A program made the position numbers and the translations under genes. Shown here in pieces: positions 1-7,223 of a stretch of DNA of 25,586 bases. Position 1 is the first letter of the stretch, and each line of letters opens with the position of its first letter. The DNA is from Treponema sp. UBA1747. GTDB lineage: Bacteria > Spirochaetota > Spirochaetia > Treponematales > Treponemataceae. Below the pieces are notes generated by a model. It was not told where the DNA came from, did no database searches, and saw only the letters and a program-made list of their open reading frames with translations. The stretch covers positions 35,493 through 61,078 of the forward strand of contig DCHR01000031.1 in the NCBI GenBank assembly GCA_002315375.1, read 5' to 3'.

Positions 1-341
1 GCATTTGAAACTACAGGAATTCCTTCTGCTGCGTATGCTTCTTCAAGAGCTTTGATTTCATCTTTTCCCATTTCCAGGGCACTGAATACAAATTTACATT
101 TTCCAAGTGCAAGTGTTGCATCGTTTGCATCCTGAACTGTAAGGTCAGCTACATCGGCTGGAATTTCTGCACCGATAAGCCAGCGGTTTTTAACAGCATC
201 TTTGTAAAGCTTTCCTGCTGAACGTGGAGAAGCAGCTACATATGTAACCTTGAACCATGGATGATTTTCCAGGAGTTTGATATAGCGCTGGCCAACCATA
301 CCTGTTGCACCAAGAACGCCTACGTTAATTTTCTTTGCCAT
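1..341 (-). CDS. asd: Aspartate-semialdehyde dehydrogenase, N-terminal part (cut by window edge)
   Basis: About 113 N-terminal residues are visible; the gene continues beyond base 1. The protein opens with a Rossmann nucleotide-binding motif, GVLGATGMVGQRYIKLL at about residues 8-24, followed by HPWFKVTYVAASPRSAGK. This pattern is typical of the archaeal/yeast-like branch of NADP-dependent aspartate-semialdehyde dehydrogenase. The enzyme reduces aspartyl-4-phosphate to the semialdehyde, the substrate of the DapA enzyme encoded just upstream. The start ATG (341-339) has an AAGGAAA ribosome site 5 bases before it. The gap to dapA is 26 bp with no terminator, so the two are probably one operon transcribed dapA-asd. 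The catalytic cysteine lies outside the window and cannot be checked. Confidence 0.9.
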   Translation of the reverse strand, partial: MAKKINVGVLGATGMVGQRYIKLLENHPWFKVTYVAASPRSAGKLYKDAVKNRWLIGAEIPADVADLTVQDANDATLALGKCKFVFSALEMGKDEIKALEEAYAAEGIPVVSN

Positions 342-367
342 AATATTTTCCTTTTACAAACTTTTGA

Positions 368-1273
368 TTAAAGACCACACTTGTTCAGTGCTTCTTTAAT
401 TACTTCTTTTGCAGAATCAGTTACTTCTACCAGTGGAAGACGTACAGTTCCTGCTGCCAGTCCTTTTACGTTCATAGCATATTTGATTGAAGTAGGGTTA
501 CCGTCAACAAATGCTGCTTTGAAGAATGGAAGAAGGTTGTAGTGCATCTTGCGGGCTTCTGCAAAGTCACCTTTCAGAGCTGTATTTGCCAGTTCTGTAA
601 CTGCTTTTGGAGCCAGGTTTGATACAACAGAAATAATTCCGTCTCCGCCAACTGAAATAAGTGGAAGAGTAAGACCGTCATCACCTGAAAGAACAGCAAA
701 ATCAGGATGAGCTGATTTTACCTGCTGGATAACTTCCATCATCTGGTTGATGTTTCCTGAAGCTTCCTTTACACCGCAGATGTTTGGAAGGTCTGCAATG
801 CGCTTGAGAACGTCAGTAGGAATGTTTGTTCCTGTACGACCCTGAATATTGTAAACAAGAATTGGAACTCCTACTTTTGAACATGCTTCAAAGTGACGGA
901 AGATTCCTTCTTTGCTTGGTTTGTTGTAGTAAGGTGTAACAACCAGGGCTGCATCAGCGCCTGCTTTTTTAGCGCGTTCGCAGTATTTGACTGCGTCACG
1001 TGTGTTGTTACTGCCGGCGCCCAAAACGAGAGGGATTTTTTTACCGGTAGATTTTTCAAATGCACGTACTTCTTCAAATACGATTTTAATAATTTCGTCT
1101 TCTTCGTCTTCATCCAGAGTTGGGGTTTCTGCTGTTGTTCCGAGTGGAACCAGTCCGTCGATGCCCTGTTCAAGCTGGAATTTTACATTTTTGCGAAGAC
1201 CATCATAATCTACTGAACCGTCTGGGTTCATAGGAGTTACCATTGCTGTGAATGCACCCTGTAATTTAATCAT
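368..1273 (-). CDS. dapA: 4-hydroxy-tetrahydrodipicolinate synthase
   Basis: A full-length 301-residue class I aldolase of the DapA/NAL family, a cytosolic TIM barrel. It condenses pyruvate with aspartate-semialdehyde, the first committed step towards diaminopimelate and lysine. Visible motifs are GTTAE at residues 45-49, VLGAGSN at 83-89, the catalytic tyrosine in LVYN (Y141) and the Schiff-base lysine in GVKEASGN (K169). The usual family motif is GTTGE, so GTTAE is a mild variant. The start ATG has GAGGCG about 6 bases upstream. It precedes asd by 26 bp, which supplies its substrate. The likely transcript leader is only about 25 bases, too short for a lysine riboswitch. The product could feed cell-wall synthesis by the MurE encoded at 15970. 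Distinction from other DapA-like aldolases rests on the motifs and on asd. Confidence 0.95.
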   Translation of the reverse strand: MIKLQGAFTAMVTPMNPDGSVDYDGLRKNVKFQLEQGIDGLVPLGTTAETPTLDEDEEDEIIKIVFEEVRAFEKSTGKKIPLVLGAGSNNTRDAVKYCERAKKAGADAALVVTPYYNKPSKEGIFRHFEACSKVGVPILVYNIQGRTGTNIPTDVLKRIADLPNICGVKEASGNINQMMEVIQQVKSAHPDFAVLSGDDGLTLPLISVGGDGIISVVSNLAPKAVTELANTALKGDFAEARKMHYNLLPFFKAAFVDGNPTSIKYAMNVKGLAAGTVRLPLVEVTDSAKEVIKEALNKCGL

Positions 1274-1304
1274 AAATCGCCTCTATATAAAATGAGATGC
1301 TAAT

Positions 1305-1333
1305 ATTATGGCGAAATTCAATGCATTGCTCAA
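1305..1333 (-). promoter_or_regulatory. Probable sigma-70-type promoter of dapA-asd
   Basis: Reading the minus strand, TTGAGC (1333-1328) is separated by 17 bp from CATAAT (1310-1305). The expected transcript start lies near 1298, giving a leader of about 25 bases that contains the GAGGCG ribosome site. An ACTAAAG/CTTTAGT inverted repeat lies about 20 bp further upstream (1353-1368) and could be an operator. Confidence 0.6.
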
Positions 1334-1352
1334 TATTGAAATGTGCAATTTT

Positions 1353-1443
1353 ACTAAAGAACTTTAGTGAGACTGAAGGAAACGGGCGTTTTTGCTAAAG
1401 AATTGCTTTAAGCGGGCGTTACGGGCTGGCGTCTGAAGCCCGT
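1353..1443. repeat. Intergenic hairpin cluster with CGGGC direct repeats
   Basis: Between dapA and the cimA terminator the sequence contains three inverted repeats in a row. They are ACTAAAG/CTTTAGT (1353-1359 and 1362-1368), GCTAAAG/CTTTAAGC with one bulge (1394-1400 and 1406-1413), and ACGGGCT/AGCCCGT (1421-1427 and 1437-1443). The octamer CGGGCGTT occurs at 1383-1390 and 1413-1420, and a related CGGGCTGGCGT follows at 1422. This GC-rich patch stands out from its AT-rich surroundings and looks like an interspersed non-coding repeat, but no second copy exists in the window to prove it. No open reading frame or RNA gene was recognised here. Confidence 0.5.
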
Positions 1444-1456
1444 AGAGGGGGTAGTG

Positions 1457-1494
1457 AAAAAAAGGCGGTCACTTTGGAAAAGTGCCGCCTTTTT
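1457..1494 (-). terminator. Intrinsic terminator of the cimA transcript (possibly bidirectional)
   Basis: AAAGGCGG (1461-1468) pairs with CCGCCTTT (1485-1492), and CACTTT (1470-1475) pairs with AAAGTG (1479-1484). There is a one-base bulge and a GGA loop. A run of A at 1457-1463 gives a U tract on the minus-strand transcript. It lies about 45 bp past the cimA stop. Confidence 0.85.
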
Positions 1495-1501
1495 GGAACG
1501 A

Positions 1502-1517
1502 GGGGGATGCTTCCCCC
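1502..1517. other. Short GC-rich hairpin between cimA and its terminator
   Basis: GGGGGA (1502-1507) and TCCCCC (1512-1517) form a six-base-pair stem with a TGCT loop. It has no T tract of its own and sits between the cimA stop and the main terminator. It may stabilise the 3' end of the mRNA. Confidence 0.5.
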
Positions 1518-1537
1518 CGCTTTTGATTTGTATTTAG

Positions 1538-3133
1538 TTACACGATTTTCTTGAAGCGCTTTTCGATGTCACGGATAAGCTTGTATTCAAAAGAATCACA
1601 AAGTGCAATCCATGAAGCTTCAATCAAGTCGGCAGAAACTCCGACTGTTGCCCAGGTTGCTTCGCCGTCTGTAGATTCAATTACTACGCGAACGCGGGAA
1701 GCTGTAGCAGATTTTCCGTCCAGAACACGAACTTTGTAGTCTGTAAGGCGGATCTGGCTTACCAGAGGGTAGAAGCGTTCAAGAGCATTGCGGAGGGCAA
1801 TATCCAGGGCGTTAACCGGACCGTCACCTTCACCGGCTGTAACTGCAATCTGGCGGTCAACTTCAACCTTAATCTGGGCTGTAGAACAAACGCCTTCTTC
1901 GATTCTTGGATTTGATCCGCTTACTGTGTAGTAGTGGAGCTTGAAGAATGGCTGGTATTTTCCGATCATTTTGCGAACCATAAGTTCAAAGCTTCCGTCG
2001 GCACCTTCGAACTGGTAGCCTTCGAATTCCAGATCCTTCATCTTTTTGATGATGTCATTAACGATTGGATCTGATTTCTTGATGGAAGGTTCAAACTTCT
2101 GGATTTTTTCGATGATTGTTGCGCGGCCTGCAACTTCGCTCATAAGGAATACTCGGCTGTTTCCGATAGTCTCAGGAGCAATGTGTTCGTAAGCTACAGG
2201 ATTTTTCATGATTGCATCGATGTGCATACCGGCTTTGTGGGCGAAAGCATTTCCGCCGACAAATGGAAGCCCTGCATCCAGAGCAATGTTTGTAATTTCT
2301 GCAATACGCTTACAGATTGGTGTAAGATTCTGAAGGTTTTCTGCCGGAATACACTGGCAGTCCATTTTCAGCTGAAGGTCTGCAATGATTGTTGAAAGGT
2401 TTGCGTTTCCTGTTCTTTCACCGAATCCAAGCATAACTCCCTGAACGTGAGTTGCTCCGTTCTGAACAGCAACCAGGGAGTTTGCAACAGCAAGACCTGA
2501 GTCATTGTGTGTGTGAATACCGATAACTGCTTTTTTACCAAGGAGTTTTGAAACTTCTTTTACTGCATCTTTTACTTCATCAATCATGCAGCCGCCTTTT
2601 GTTTCGCAAAGGCTTAATACTGAAGCTCCGCCTTCAACTGCGGCTTCCAGGGTTTTGAGTGCATATTCCTTGTTTTTCTGGAATGCAGTAAAGAAATGTT
2701 CTGCATCATAAATTACATAGCGTCCGTTTTCTTTAAGGAAAGCACAGGTATCGCGGATCATGGCCAGGTTTTCTTCAAGAGTTGTCTTGATGATTTCTGT
2801 TACCTGGAAGTCCCATGATTTTCCGAAAATTACAACTGTATCTGTTCCTGCTGCAAGAAGACTCTGAAGATTTGCGTCTTCTGCACATTTGATGTCCTTG
2901 CGGCGTGTTGAACCGAAGGCACAGAGTTTTGCATTCTTGAGAGGGATTTTCTTCATTTCCTGGAAGAATTCCATATCCTTGGGATTTGAGCCAGGGTTTC
3001 CGGCTTCAATATATTTAACTCCCAGTTCGTCCAGTGCCTGACAGATGTGAATCTTGTCCAAAACTGAAAAGCTGATGCCTTCGCCCTGGGCGCCGTCACG
3101 AAGTGTTGAGTCAAGAATTTCTACTTGTTTCAT
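1538..3133 (-). CDS. cimA: (R)-citramalate synthase, CimA family
   Basis: A 531-residue protein of the LeuA/HMG-CoA-lyase superfamily. It begins with the TIM-barrel motif DSTLRDGAQGEG (residues 8-19), has the metal-binding HTHND at 207-211 and GFGERTGNANLS near 237-248, and ends with a C-terminal regulatory (LeuA dimer-type) domain from about residue 370. Length and the DSTLRDGAQGEG opening fit the CimA/AksA-like citramalate synthases better than true isopropylmalate synthase. The reaction is acetyl-CoA plus pyruvate to (R)-citramalate, the entry to threonine-independent isoleucine synthesis; LeuB (10895) could serve a later step. The C-terminal domain is where isoleucine feedback normally acts in this family. 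It overlaps the upstream kinase gene by 4 bp (ATGA), implying translational coupling. A homocitrate-type substrate cannot be excluded from sequence alone. Confidence 0.88.
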   Translation of the reverse strand: MKQVEILDSTLRDGAQGEGISFSVLDKIHICQALDELGVKYIEAGNPGSNPKDMEFFQEMKKIPLKNAKLCAFGSTRRKDIKCAEDANLQSLLAAGTDTVVIFGKSWDFQVTEIIKTTLEENLAMIRDTCAFLKENGRYVIYDAEHFFTAFQKNKEYALKTLEAAVEGGASVLSLCETKGGCMIDEVKDAVKEVSKLLGKKAVIGIHTHNDSGLAVANSLVAVQNGATHVQGVMLGFGERTGNANLSTIIADLQLKMDCQCIPAENLQNLTPICKRIAEITNIALDAGLPFVGGNAFAHKAGMHIDAIMKNPVAYEHIAPETIGNSRVFLMSEVAGRATIIEKIQKFEPSIKKSDPIVNDIIKKMKDLEFEGYQFEGADGSFELMVRKMIGKYQPFFKLHYYTVSGSNPRIEEGVCSTAQIKVEVDRQIAVTAGEGDGPVNALDIALRNALERFYPLVSQIRLTDYKVRVLDGKSATASRVRVVIESTDGEATWATVGVSADLIEASWIALCDSFEYKLIRDIEKRFKKIV

Positions 3134-4002
3134 AAATTCTCCAAATTTAAGCGTTTTATAAGATACGGAATGCAGGTTTCAAAATCTACGCCGTACCAGT
3201 TGTAGTCCGGATGGGACAAGGTGGTTTTTATGCTTTGTGCAACAAAGTCAGCAGCCAGAGTAGCGGCATTTTCCAGTGGAAGTCCGCGCATTATTCCGCC
3301 TGTGAGAACACTTGCAAAAATGTCTCCTGTTCCGTGAAAGTTCTGCGGCATTTTTTTGTGGAAATACCAGCTGAATTTTTCAGATAAAGAATCATAACAT
3401 AAAATGCCGATTTTTTCTTTAGTTCCTTTCACCGATTTTTGATCTTCCGTAAATTCAATGCCTTTAAGAATAACTTTGCGTGAACCAAGGTTAGCCAGAC
3501 GGACAACAATATCCTTTATGTAATCTTCATCATAATCACTGTTTTTATATGGAAGATTTAATAAGAAATGTGCTTCTGTCAGGTTCGGTGTAATAATATT
3601 TGCCTTTCCGCAAAGTTCTGCCATCTGGCCCACAAAATCCATGGAGAAACCTTTGTACAGGTTTCCGTTGTCTGCCATACATGGATCCACTATGGCAATG
3701 GCACCTCGGTCGCCGAAAGTATCAAGAAAATTTTTTACTATATCAACCTGTTCAATGGAACCAAGGTAGCCTGTGTAAATGGCATCAAAATGAATCTGCT
3801 GGCTTTTCCAATGGTCCGCAGTTTTCTGGAGGTCTTCTGTCAGATCTCTGAAGGTAAAACCGTCAAAGGCAGTATGTGTTGACAGGACTGCTGTTGGAAG
3901 AACAGCACATTCTACGCCCATAGCAGAAATAAGAGGAAGTGCAACTGTAAGGGAACATTTTCCTAAAGAAGATATGTCCTGAATTGTCACAATGCGATTC
4001 AT
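3130..4002 (-). CDS. pdxY: Pyridoxal/pyridoxamine kinase of the ribokinase-like fold
   Basis: A 290-residue cytosolic kinase that phosphorylates B6 vitamers for pyridoxal-phosphate salvage. The opening VTIQDISSLGKCSLTVALPL replaces the usual SxxxxGxxG substrate loop. DPCMADNGNLY (106-116) and TPNLTEA (138-144) are typical of PdxY/PdxK-like proteins. The ATP-binding and catalytic-base motif HGTGDIFAS holds D227. Length matches the family. It forms an ATGA overlap with cimA, so the two are made together. No clear Shine-Dalgarno sequence precedes the ATG. Linking a B6 kinase to branched-chain synthesis makes sense only loosely, since the transaminases need PLP. ThiD-like hydroxymethylpyrimidine kinase activity is the main alternative. 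The symbol pdxY is assigned by resemblance. Confidence 0.82.
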   Translation of the reverse strand: MNRIVTIQDISSLGKCSLTVALPLISAMGVECAVLPTAVLSTHTAFDGFTFRDLTEDLQKTADHWKSQQIHFDAIYTGYLGSIEQVDIVKNFLDTFGDRGAIAIVDPCMADNGNLYKGFSMDFVGQMAELCGKANIITPNLTEAHFLLNLPYKNSDYDEDYIKDIVVRLANLGSRKVILKGIEFTEDQKSVKGTKEKIGILCYDSLSEKFSWYFHKKMPQNFHGTGDIFASVLTGGIMRGLPLENAATLAADFVAQSIKTTLSHPDYNWYGVDFETCIPYLIKRLNLENL

Positions 4003-4040
4003 AAAAACATTTTGACAGAAAAGGGAAATGTTTACTAGTT

Positions 4041-4080
4041 AAATAAAAAAGGGACATCCAGGATGTTTCCCGGATGTCCC
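4041..4080 (-). terminator. Intrinsic terminator after the membrane-SGNH gene
   Basis: GGGACATCC (4051-4059) pairs perfectly with GGATGTCCC (4072-4080), with a 12-base loop. The run AAATAAAAAA (4041-4050) becomes a U tract on the minus-strand transcript. It ends the transcript of the gene at 4122-5069 and separates it from the B6 kinase gene. Confidence 0.9.
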
Positions 4081-4121
4081 AACTAGGTTTGGTCTTCTAT
4101 TTAACTATCTAATTTCTTATT

Positions 4122-5069
4122 TTATACAGCAACGTTCATTTCGATGTGATTTTCTGTGATGTTCTGTGCAGCGTAGCTGTAAAGGATTTCAGCAACATCG
4201 AAGATTGGTTTTTTGTATTTCAGACCCATGCCGGCAGCGAAGTCCAGTGAAGACTGAGTTGCTTTTGGGTTCCAGAGTTTAGCATTTTCGAGGTTTACGA
4301 AAGTTGCCTGTTCTGACTGTGCGATTGCTTTGATGTGGTTGTTCATTTGTGTGATTGTTGGGTTGTTTGTTGCATTGCTGATTGAAACCAGAGCAAGGCG
4401 GCAGTTTTTGTTGTTTGCTTTGATGCTGTTCAACAGGTCAAGGTACATTGTATCGAACTCTGCTGGATTTGCTGTGAAGATGTCTTTGTCTTCTCTTCCA
4501 AGCTGGAGAATCATTCCGTCAGATCCGAGTTTTGCTACATACTTTTCGAAGTATTCTTTAGCATTTCTGAGTGAAAGGGCGAAAGAACTTTTGTTGAACA
4601 GGTCGAAGTCGAAGTCGAACTCTTCAGCCAGTTTCTTAACCGGAATGTCTTTTGCGTATGTTCCACCCATGAGTGTAACATTGTAAGCTTTTGAAGAAGA
4701 TTTTTTGTCTTCTGCAAACATGATCTGTTCTTCGTGTGCGTAAACTACTTTTGGTGTTTCTTTCATTTCAATAACTCCGTTTTCTTCAGATGCTTCTCTT
4801 TTTCTATCCAGTGAACGGTTTCTGAAGTAAACCAGAACGTTGGAAAATACAATTACAAGATTCAGAATATATACTGCCAGAACATAGTTGAACTGGTGAT
4901 TAATAACTTTTGCACTGATTCCTAAGATATATCCTGTGATAATCAGGAAGATGAAAGCCAGACTTGTGCTTTTTGCTGTTCCTGCTTTGTAAGCCTTTAC
5001 AACATTAATTGGCCATGAGAAACCAAAACATACCAGCATGCCTGCTTCAAAAAGATGTGCTAAATTCAT
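4122..5069 (-). CDS. Three-helix PQ-loop/SemiSWEET-like membrane protein fused to a degenerate SGNH-hydrolase-like domain
   Basis: I read 315 residues from the ATG at 5069, which has GAGGT 8 bases upstream. A longer frame from a TTG at 5147 would start inside the probable -35 box and is unlikely. Three membrane helices are visible at about residues 6-26, 34-55 and 60-82, the SemiSWEET topology. FSWPINVVKAYKAGTAKSTS resembles the PQ-loop pattern (proline, then basic residues, then KS-S). After a charged linker (about 84-120) comes an alpha/beta domain. MGGTYAKD stands where SGNH hydrolases carry GDS, and ILQLGREDKDIF resembles the GxND block. The nucleophile serine and the C-terminal DxxH pair are not evident, so catalysis is doubtful. 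The gene stands alone with its own promoter and terminator. The function is unknown; sensing or binding of a small sugar-like ligand is speculation. Confidence 0.6.
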   Translation of the reverse strand: MNLAHLFEAGMLVCFGFSWPINVVKAYKAGTAKSTSLAFIFLIITGYILGISAKVINHQFNYVLAVYILNLVIVFSNVLVYFRNRSLDRKREASEENGVIEMKETPKVVYAHEEQIMFAEDKKSSSKAYNVTLMGGTYAKDIPVKKLAEEFDFDFDLFNKSSFALSLRNAKEYFEKYVAKLGSDGMILQLGREDKDIFTANPAEFDTMYLDLLNSIKANNKNCRLALVSISNATNNPTITQMNNHIKAIAQSEQATFVNLENAKLWNPKATQSSLDFAAGMGLKYKKPIFDVAEILYSYAAQNITENHIEMNVAV

Positions 5070-5119
5070 TTTTTTACCTCGTTGTTTATTTGTTGTCTGC
5101 TTTTCGCTTGACGGTTCAT

Positions 5120-5147
5120 ATAATAGCGTGAAAAAAAATATAAACAA
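5120..5147 (-). promoter_or_regulatory. Probable promoter of the PQ-loop/SGNH gene
   Basis: On the minus strand TTGTTT (5147-5142) and TATTAT (5125-5120) are 16 bp apart. The start site would be near 5113, leaving a leader of about 44 bases with the GAGGT ribosome site. This placement argues against translation from the TTG at 5147. Confidence 0.5.
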
Positions 5148-5206
5148 TTTTAAGAAAGATAAAAAAACTTATTTTTTGAAATGCCACTTTTTTTACTTTC
5201 TTAAGT

Positions 5207-5235
5207 CCAAATGAATTTGGTTTAAATGATATAGT
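5207..5235 (+). promoter_or_regulatory. Promoter region of the sensor-kinase operon with a palindrome
   Basis: A -10-like TATAGT (5230-5235) lies 6 bases before the kinase ATG. There is no good -35 box; its place is taken by the inverted repeat CCAAAT-GA-ATTTGG (5207-5220). A weak -35 plus a palindrome suggests dependence on an activator, possibly the response regulator of the same operon. No Shine-Dalgarno sequence is seen before the ATG, so the message may be leaderless. Confidence 0.4.
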
Positions 5236-5241
5236 AGAAAC

Positions 5242-6480
5242 ATGAAAGAAAAGAAAGGAAATCTTGGTCAATTAAGAAAAGATATTACGCGAACCCAGAT
5301 AGTGCTTGTTATTTCAATTACAATTCTGGTAAGTGTCGGCGGTCTGATGATAAACCTAAAAACAATCAATAAGGACTTTAATCAGACTTTACAGAATACA
5401 TCAGAATTAATTACCCGGCTTTACAGCTTTACCAGAAAGATGCCTCAGGAAGAACTGATTGTTTATATGGACGGGGCAACATCTTCTATTACAAATGTTG
5501 ATATTTTTTCTATTGTTGATAAGAACAACAAACGTATTTATCACACAAACCACAGTCTGATAAATACGCAGTACGATGGAAGTCACCCTGATTTTTCCAA
5601 TCTGTCATTGAATTATTTCATTGAAGATTCCAATGGTCCTTCAGGTCCCCAGCGCAGAACTTATTCTGCAATTTATGATGAAGACGAAAATTATCTCGGA
5701 TTCATTATGACCATTGCCTTGAAGACTTCCATGAGAAACGTTACAAGACAGACGATTTTTTTCTTCGTCTTTGTAACAATACTTGCAATTGTCATTGAAC
5801 TTCTGACCTGTGCAACAATTTCGAAAAAGATTAAGAAAGAGTTCATAAGCTTTACTGAAGATTTCGAAGGAACAAAATTCCTGGTTGATTCAATGCGCGC
5901 AAACAACCATGACTTCACAAATAAACTTCATGTAATTCTTGGATTGATTCAGATCGGGGAATATGAAAAAGCACAGAACTACATCCAGAACATTTCAATC
6001 ATTCAGCGCGAAACTGTTTCTTACGTAATGCACAATATTGAGAATTCTTCACTGGCAGCTCTTCTTATCGGAAAAATTGCGAGAGCAAGTGAATGTAATG
6101 TTAAGTTCAAGTTCAGAGAAAATTCAAAATATTCTGAAGAAGATATTCTTATTCCTTCAGAGGCACTGGTAACAATTACCGGAAACCTGATCGATAATGC
6201 CCTTGATTCCATGAACAGCAGTTCAAGTGAAAACAAGATGCTGACAGTTGGTGTTTTTACAAAGCCTGGAGAACTTCTTCTTACTGTTCAGGATACAGGA
6301 TTCGGAATCCCTGAAAACTTCAAAGGAAAAATTTTTGATAACGGTTTCTCTACAAAAGGGGATGGAAGGGGAGTCGGCCTTTATCATACAAAGCAACTTA
6401 TTGAAAGTCTGGGTGGTGACATCTTTGTTGAGTCTCAGGTTGGAAATGGAGCCTGTTTTTCAGTTATACTCAGGAAGTAG
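5242..6480 (+). CDS. Membrane sensor histidine kinase of the CitA/DcuS type
   Basis: 412 residues. One membrane helix spans about residues 18-38, an extracytoplasmic sensor domain about 39-168, and a second helix about 170-192. The sensor contains the PAS/Cache-like strand IFSIVDKNNKRIYH. The phospho-acceptor region MRANNHDFTNKLHVILGLIQ holds H223 and is the SpoB-like H-box typical of citrate and C4-dicarboxylate sensors. The ATPase domain has an N-box NLIDNALDSM (315-324), a G1 box DTGFGIP (351-357) and a lid FSTKGDGRGVGLY. CitA and DcuS normally carry a second PAS domain between helix 2 and the H-box. Here only about 25 residues separate them, so that domain is absent. The response regulator gene follows 8 bp later. 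The ligand is unknown; the adjacent oligoxylanase gene hints at a plant-derived signal, which is inference. Confidence 0.88.
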   Translation: MKEKKGNLGQLRKDITRTQIVLVISITILVSVGGLMINLKTINKDFNQTLQNTSELITRLYSFTRKMPQEELIVYMDGATSSITNVDIFSIVDKNNKRIYHTNHSLINTQYDGSHPDFSNLSLNYFIEDSNGPSGPQRRTYSAIYDEDENYLGFIMTIALKTSMRNVTRQTIFFFVFVTILAIVIELLTCATISKKIKKEFISFTEDFEGTKFLVDSMRANNHDFTNKLHVILGLIQIGEYEKAQNYIQNISIIQRETVSYVMHNIENSSLAALLIGKIARASECNVKFKFRENSKYSEEDILIPSEALVTITGNLIDNALDSMNSSSSENKMLTVGVFTKPGELLLTVQDTGFGIPENFKGKIFDNGFSTKGDGRGVGLYHTKQLIESLGGDIFVESQVGNGACFSVILRK

Positions 6481-6488
6481 GAAATAAT

Positions 6489-7175
6489 ATGACTTACAAA
6501 GTTTTGATTGTTGATGATGATCCAATGGTTGCAGATATCAACAGACATTATGTTGAGAAAAATGATTCCTTCTCTGTAAAAGGAATTGCAAGGAACGGTG
6601 AAGAAGCACTGGCTTTTCTTGAAAAGGATTCTGTGGATCTGATTGTTCTTGATGTTTTTATGCCTGTAATGGATGGAATTGAAACCCTGAAAAATATCCG
6701 CAACAGAAAGGACAATGTGGAAGTTATCATGGTAACTGCCGCAAACGACACTGCAACTCTTGAACAGACAATGCATCTGGGAGTTATGGATTACCTGGTA
6801 AAACCATTTTCTCTGGAACGTCTTCAGGTTGCTCTGGAAAAGTTTGTTGCAAAACATAAATTCATCAGTCAGAACACAGTTCTGGACCAGTCTAAAATCG
6901 ACAGCCTAATTACTACTTCAAGTGCTCCTGCCATTGTAAAAGCAGAAGAACTTCCAAAAGGTATTCAGAAAAAAACTCTGGATAAAATACTTGAGTTTTT
7001 TGATACTGCAACTTACTGGCAGTCAGTTGATATGATTTCCAAAAAGCTTGGTATTTCGATTGTAACAATCCGTCATTATTTGAATTACCTGGTACAGGAA
7101 AAAGTTCTTGAAGAAACAATCAATTATGAAACCGGGGGGCATCCTTCAGTTCTGTACAGAAAACTGGCAAAATAG
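6489..7175 (+). CDS. Response regulator of the CitB/DcuR type
   Basis: 228 residues. The N-terminal receiver has the acidic cluster VDDD (residues 8-11), the phosphorylation site D55 in LIVLDVFMP, T83 and K105 in YLVKPF. A linker of about 40 residues leads to a C-terminal helix-turn-helix (about 170-225: SVDMISKKLGISIVTIRHYL, then a GGHP segment), the arrangement seen in CitB and DcuR. It is the partner of the kinase encoded 8 bp upstream. Its AGGAA ribosome site overlaps the kinase stop codon. The likely targets are its own operon and perhaps the GH8 gene 61 bp downstream, whose promoter also lacks a recognisable -35 box. That target assignment is inferred, not seen. Confidence 0.9.
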   Translation: MTYKVLIVDDDPMVADINRHYVEKNDSFSVKGIARNGEEALAFLEKDSVDLIVLDVFMPVMDGIETLKNIRNRKDNVEVIMVTAANDTATLEQTMHLGVMDYLVKPFSLERLQVALEKFVAKHKFISQNTVLDQSKIDSLITTSSAPAIVKAEELPKGIQKKTLDKILEFFDTATYWQSVDMISKKLGISIVTIRHYLNYLVQEKVLEETINYETGGHPSVLYRKLAK

Positions 7176-7187
7176 TTTTCTGTTTTA
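7156..7187 (+). terminator. AT-rich hairpin at the end of the response regulator gene
   Basis: ACAGAAAACT (7156-7165) and AGTTTTCTGT (7174-7183) are a perfect 10-bp inverted repeat with an 8-base loop, followed by a short T run. The left arm encodes the last residues of the regulator and the stop codon lies in the right arm. It could be a weak terminator or attenuator that lowers read-through into the GH8 gene. Confidence 0.5.
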
Positions 7188-7223
7188 AGAGTTTTCCTTA
7201 TATATTTTACTTCATTTATGTTC

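Noticed and set aside
893..1216. Plus-strand open frame opposite dapA
   Set aside because: It lies fully inside the well-supported dapA gene, with low-complexity Phe/Val/Cys translation and no ribosome site.
1274..1537. Lysine riboswitch or T-box upstream of dapA
   Set aside because: The likely transcript start is only about 25 bases from the ATG, and the hairpins lie upstream of the promoter; no riboswitch core was recognised.
4012..4040. TTGACA on the plus strand followed by TAGTTA, resembling a promoter for a small RNA before the hairpin at 4051
   Set aside because: The -10 match is poor, the hairpin has its T tract on the other strand only, and no plus-strand gene follows.
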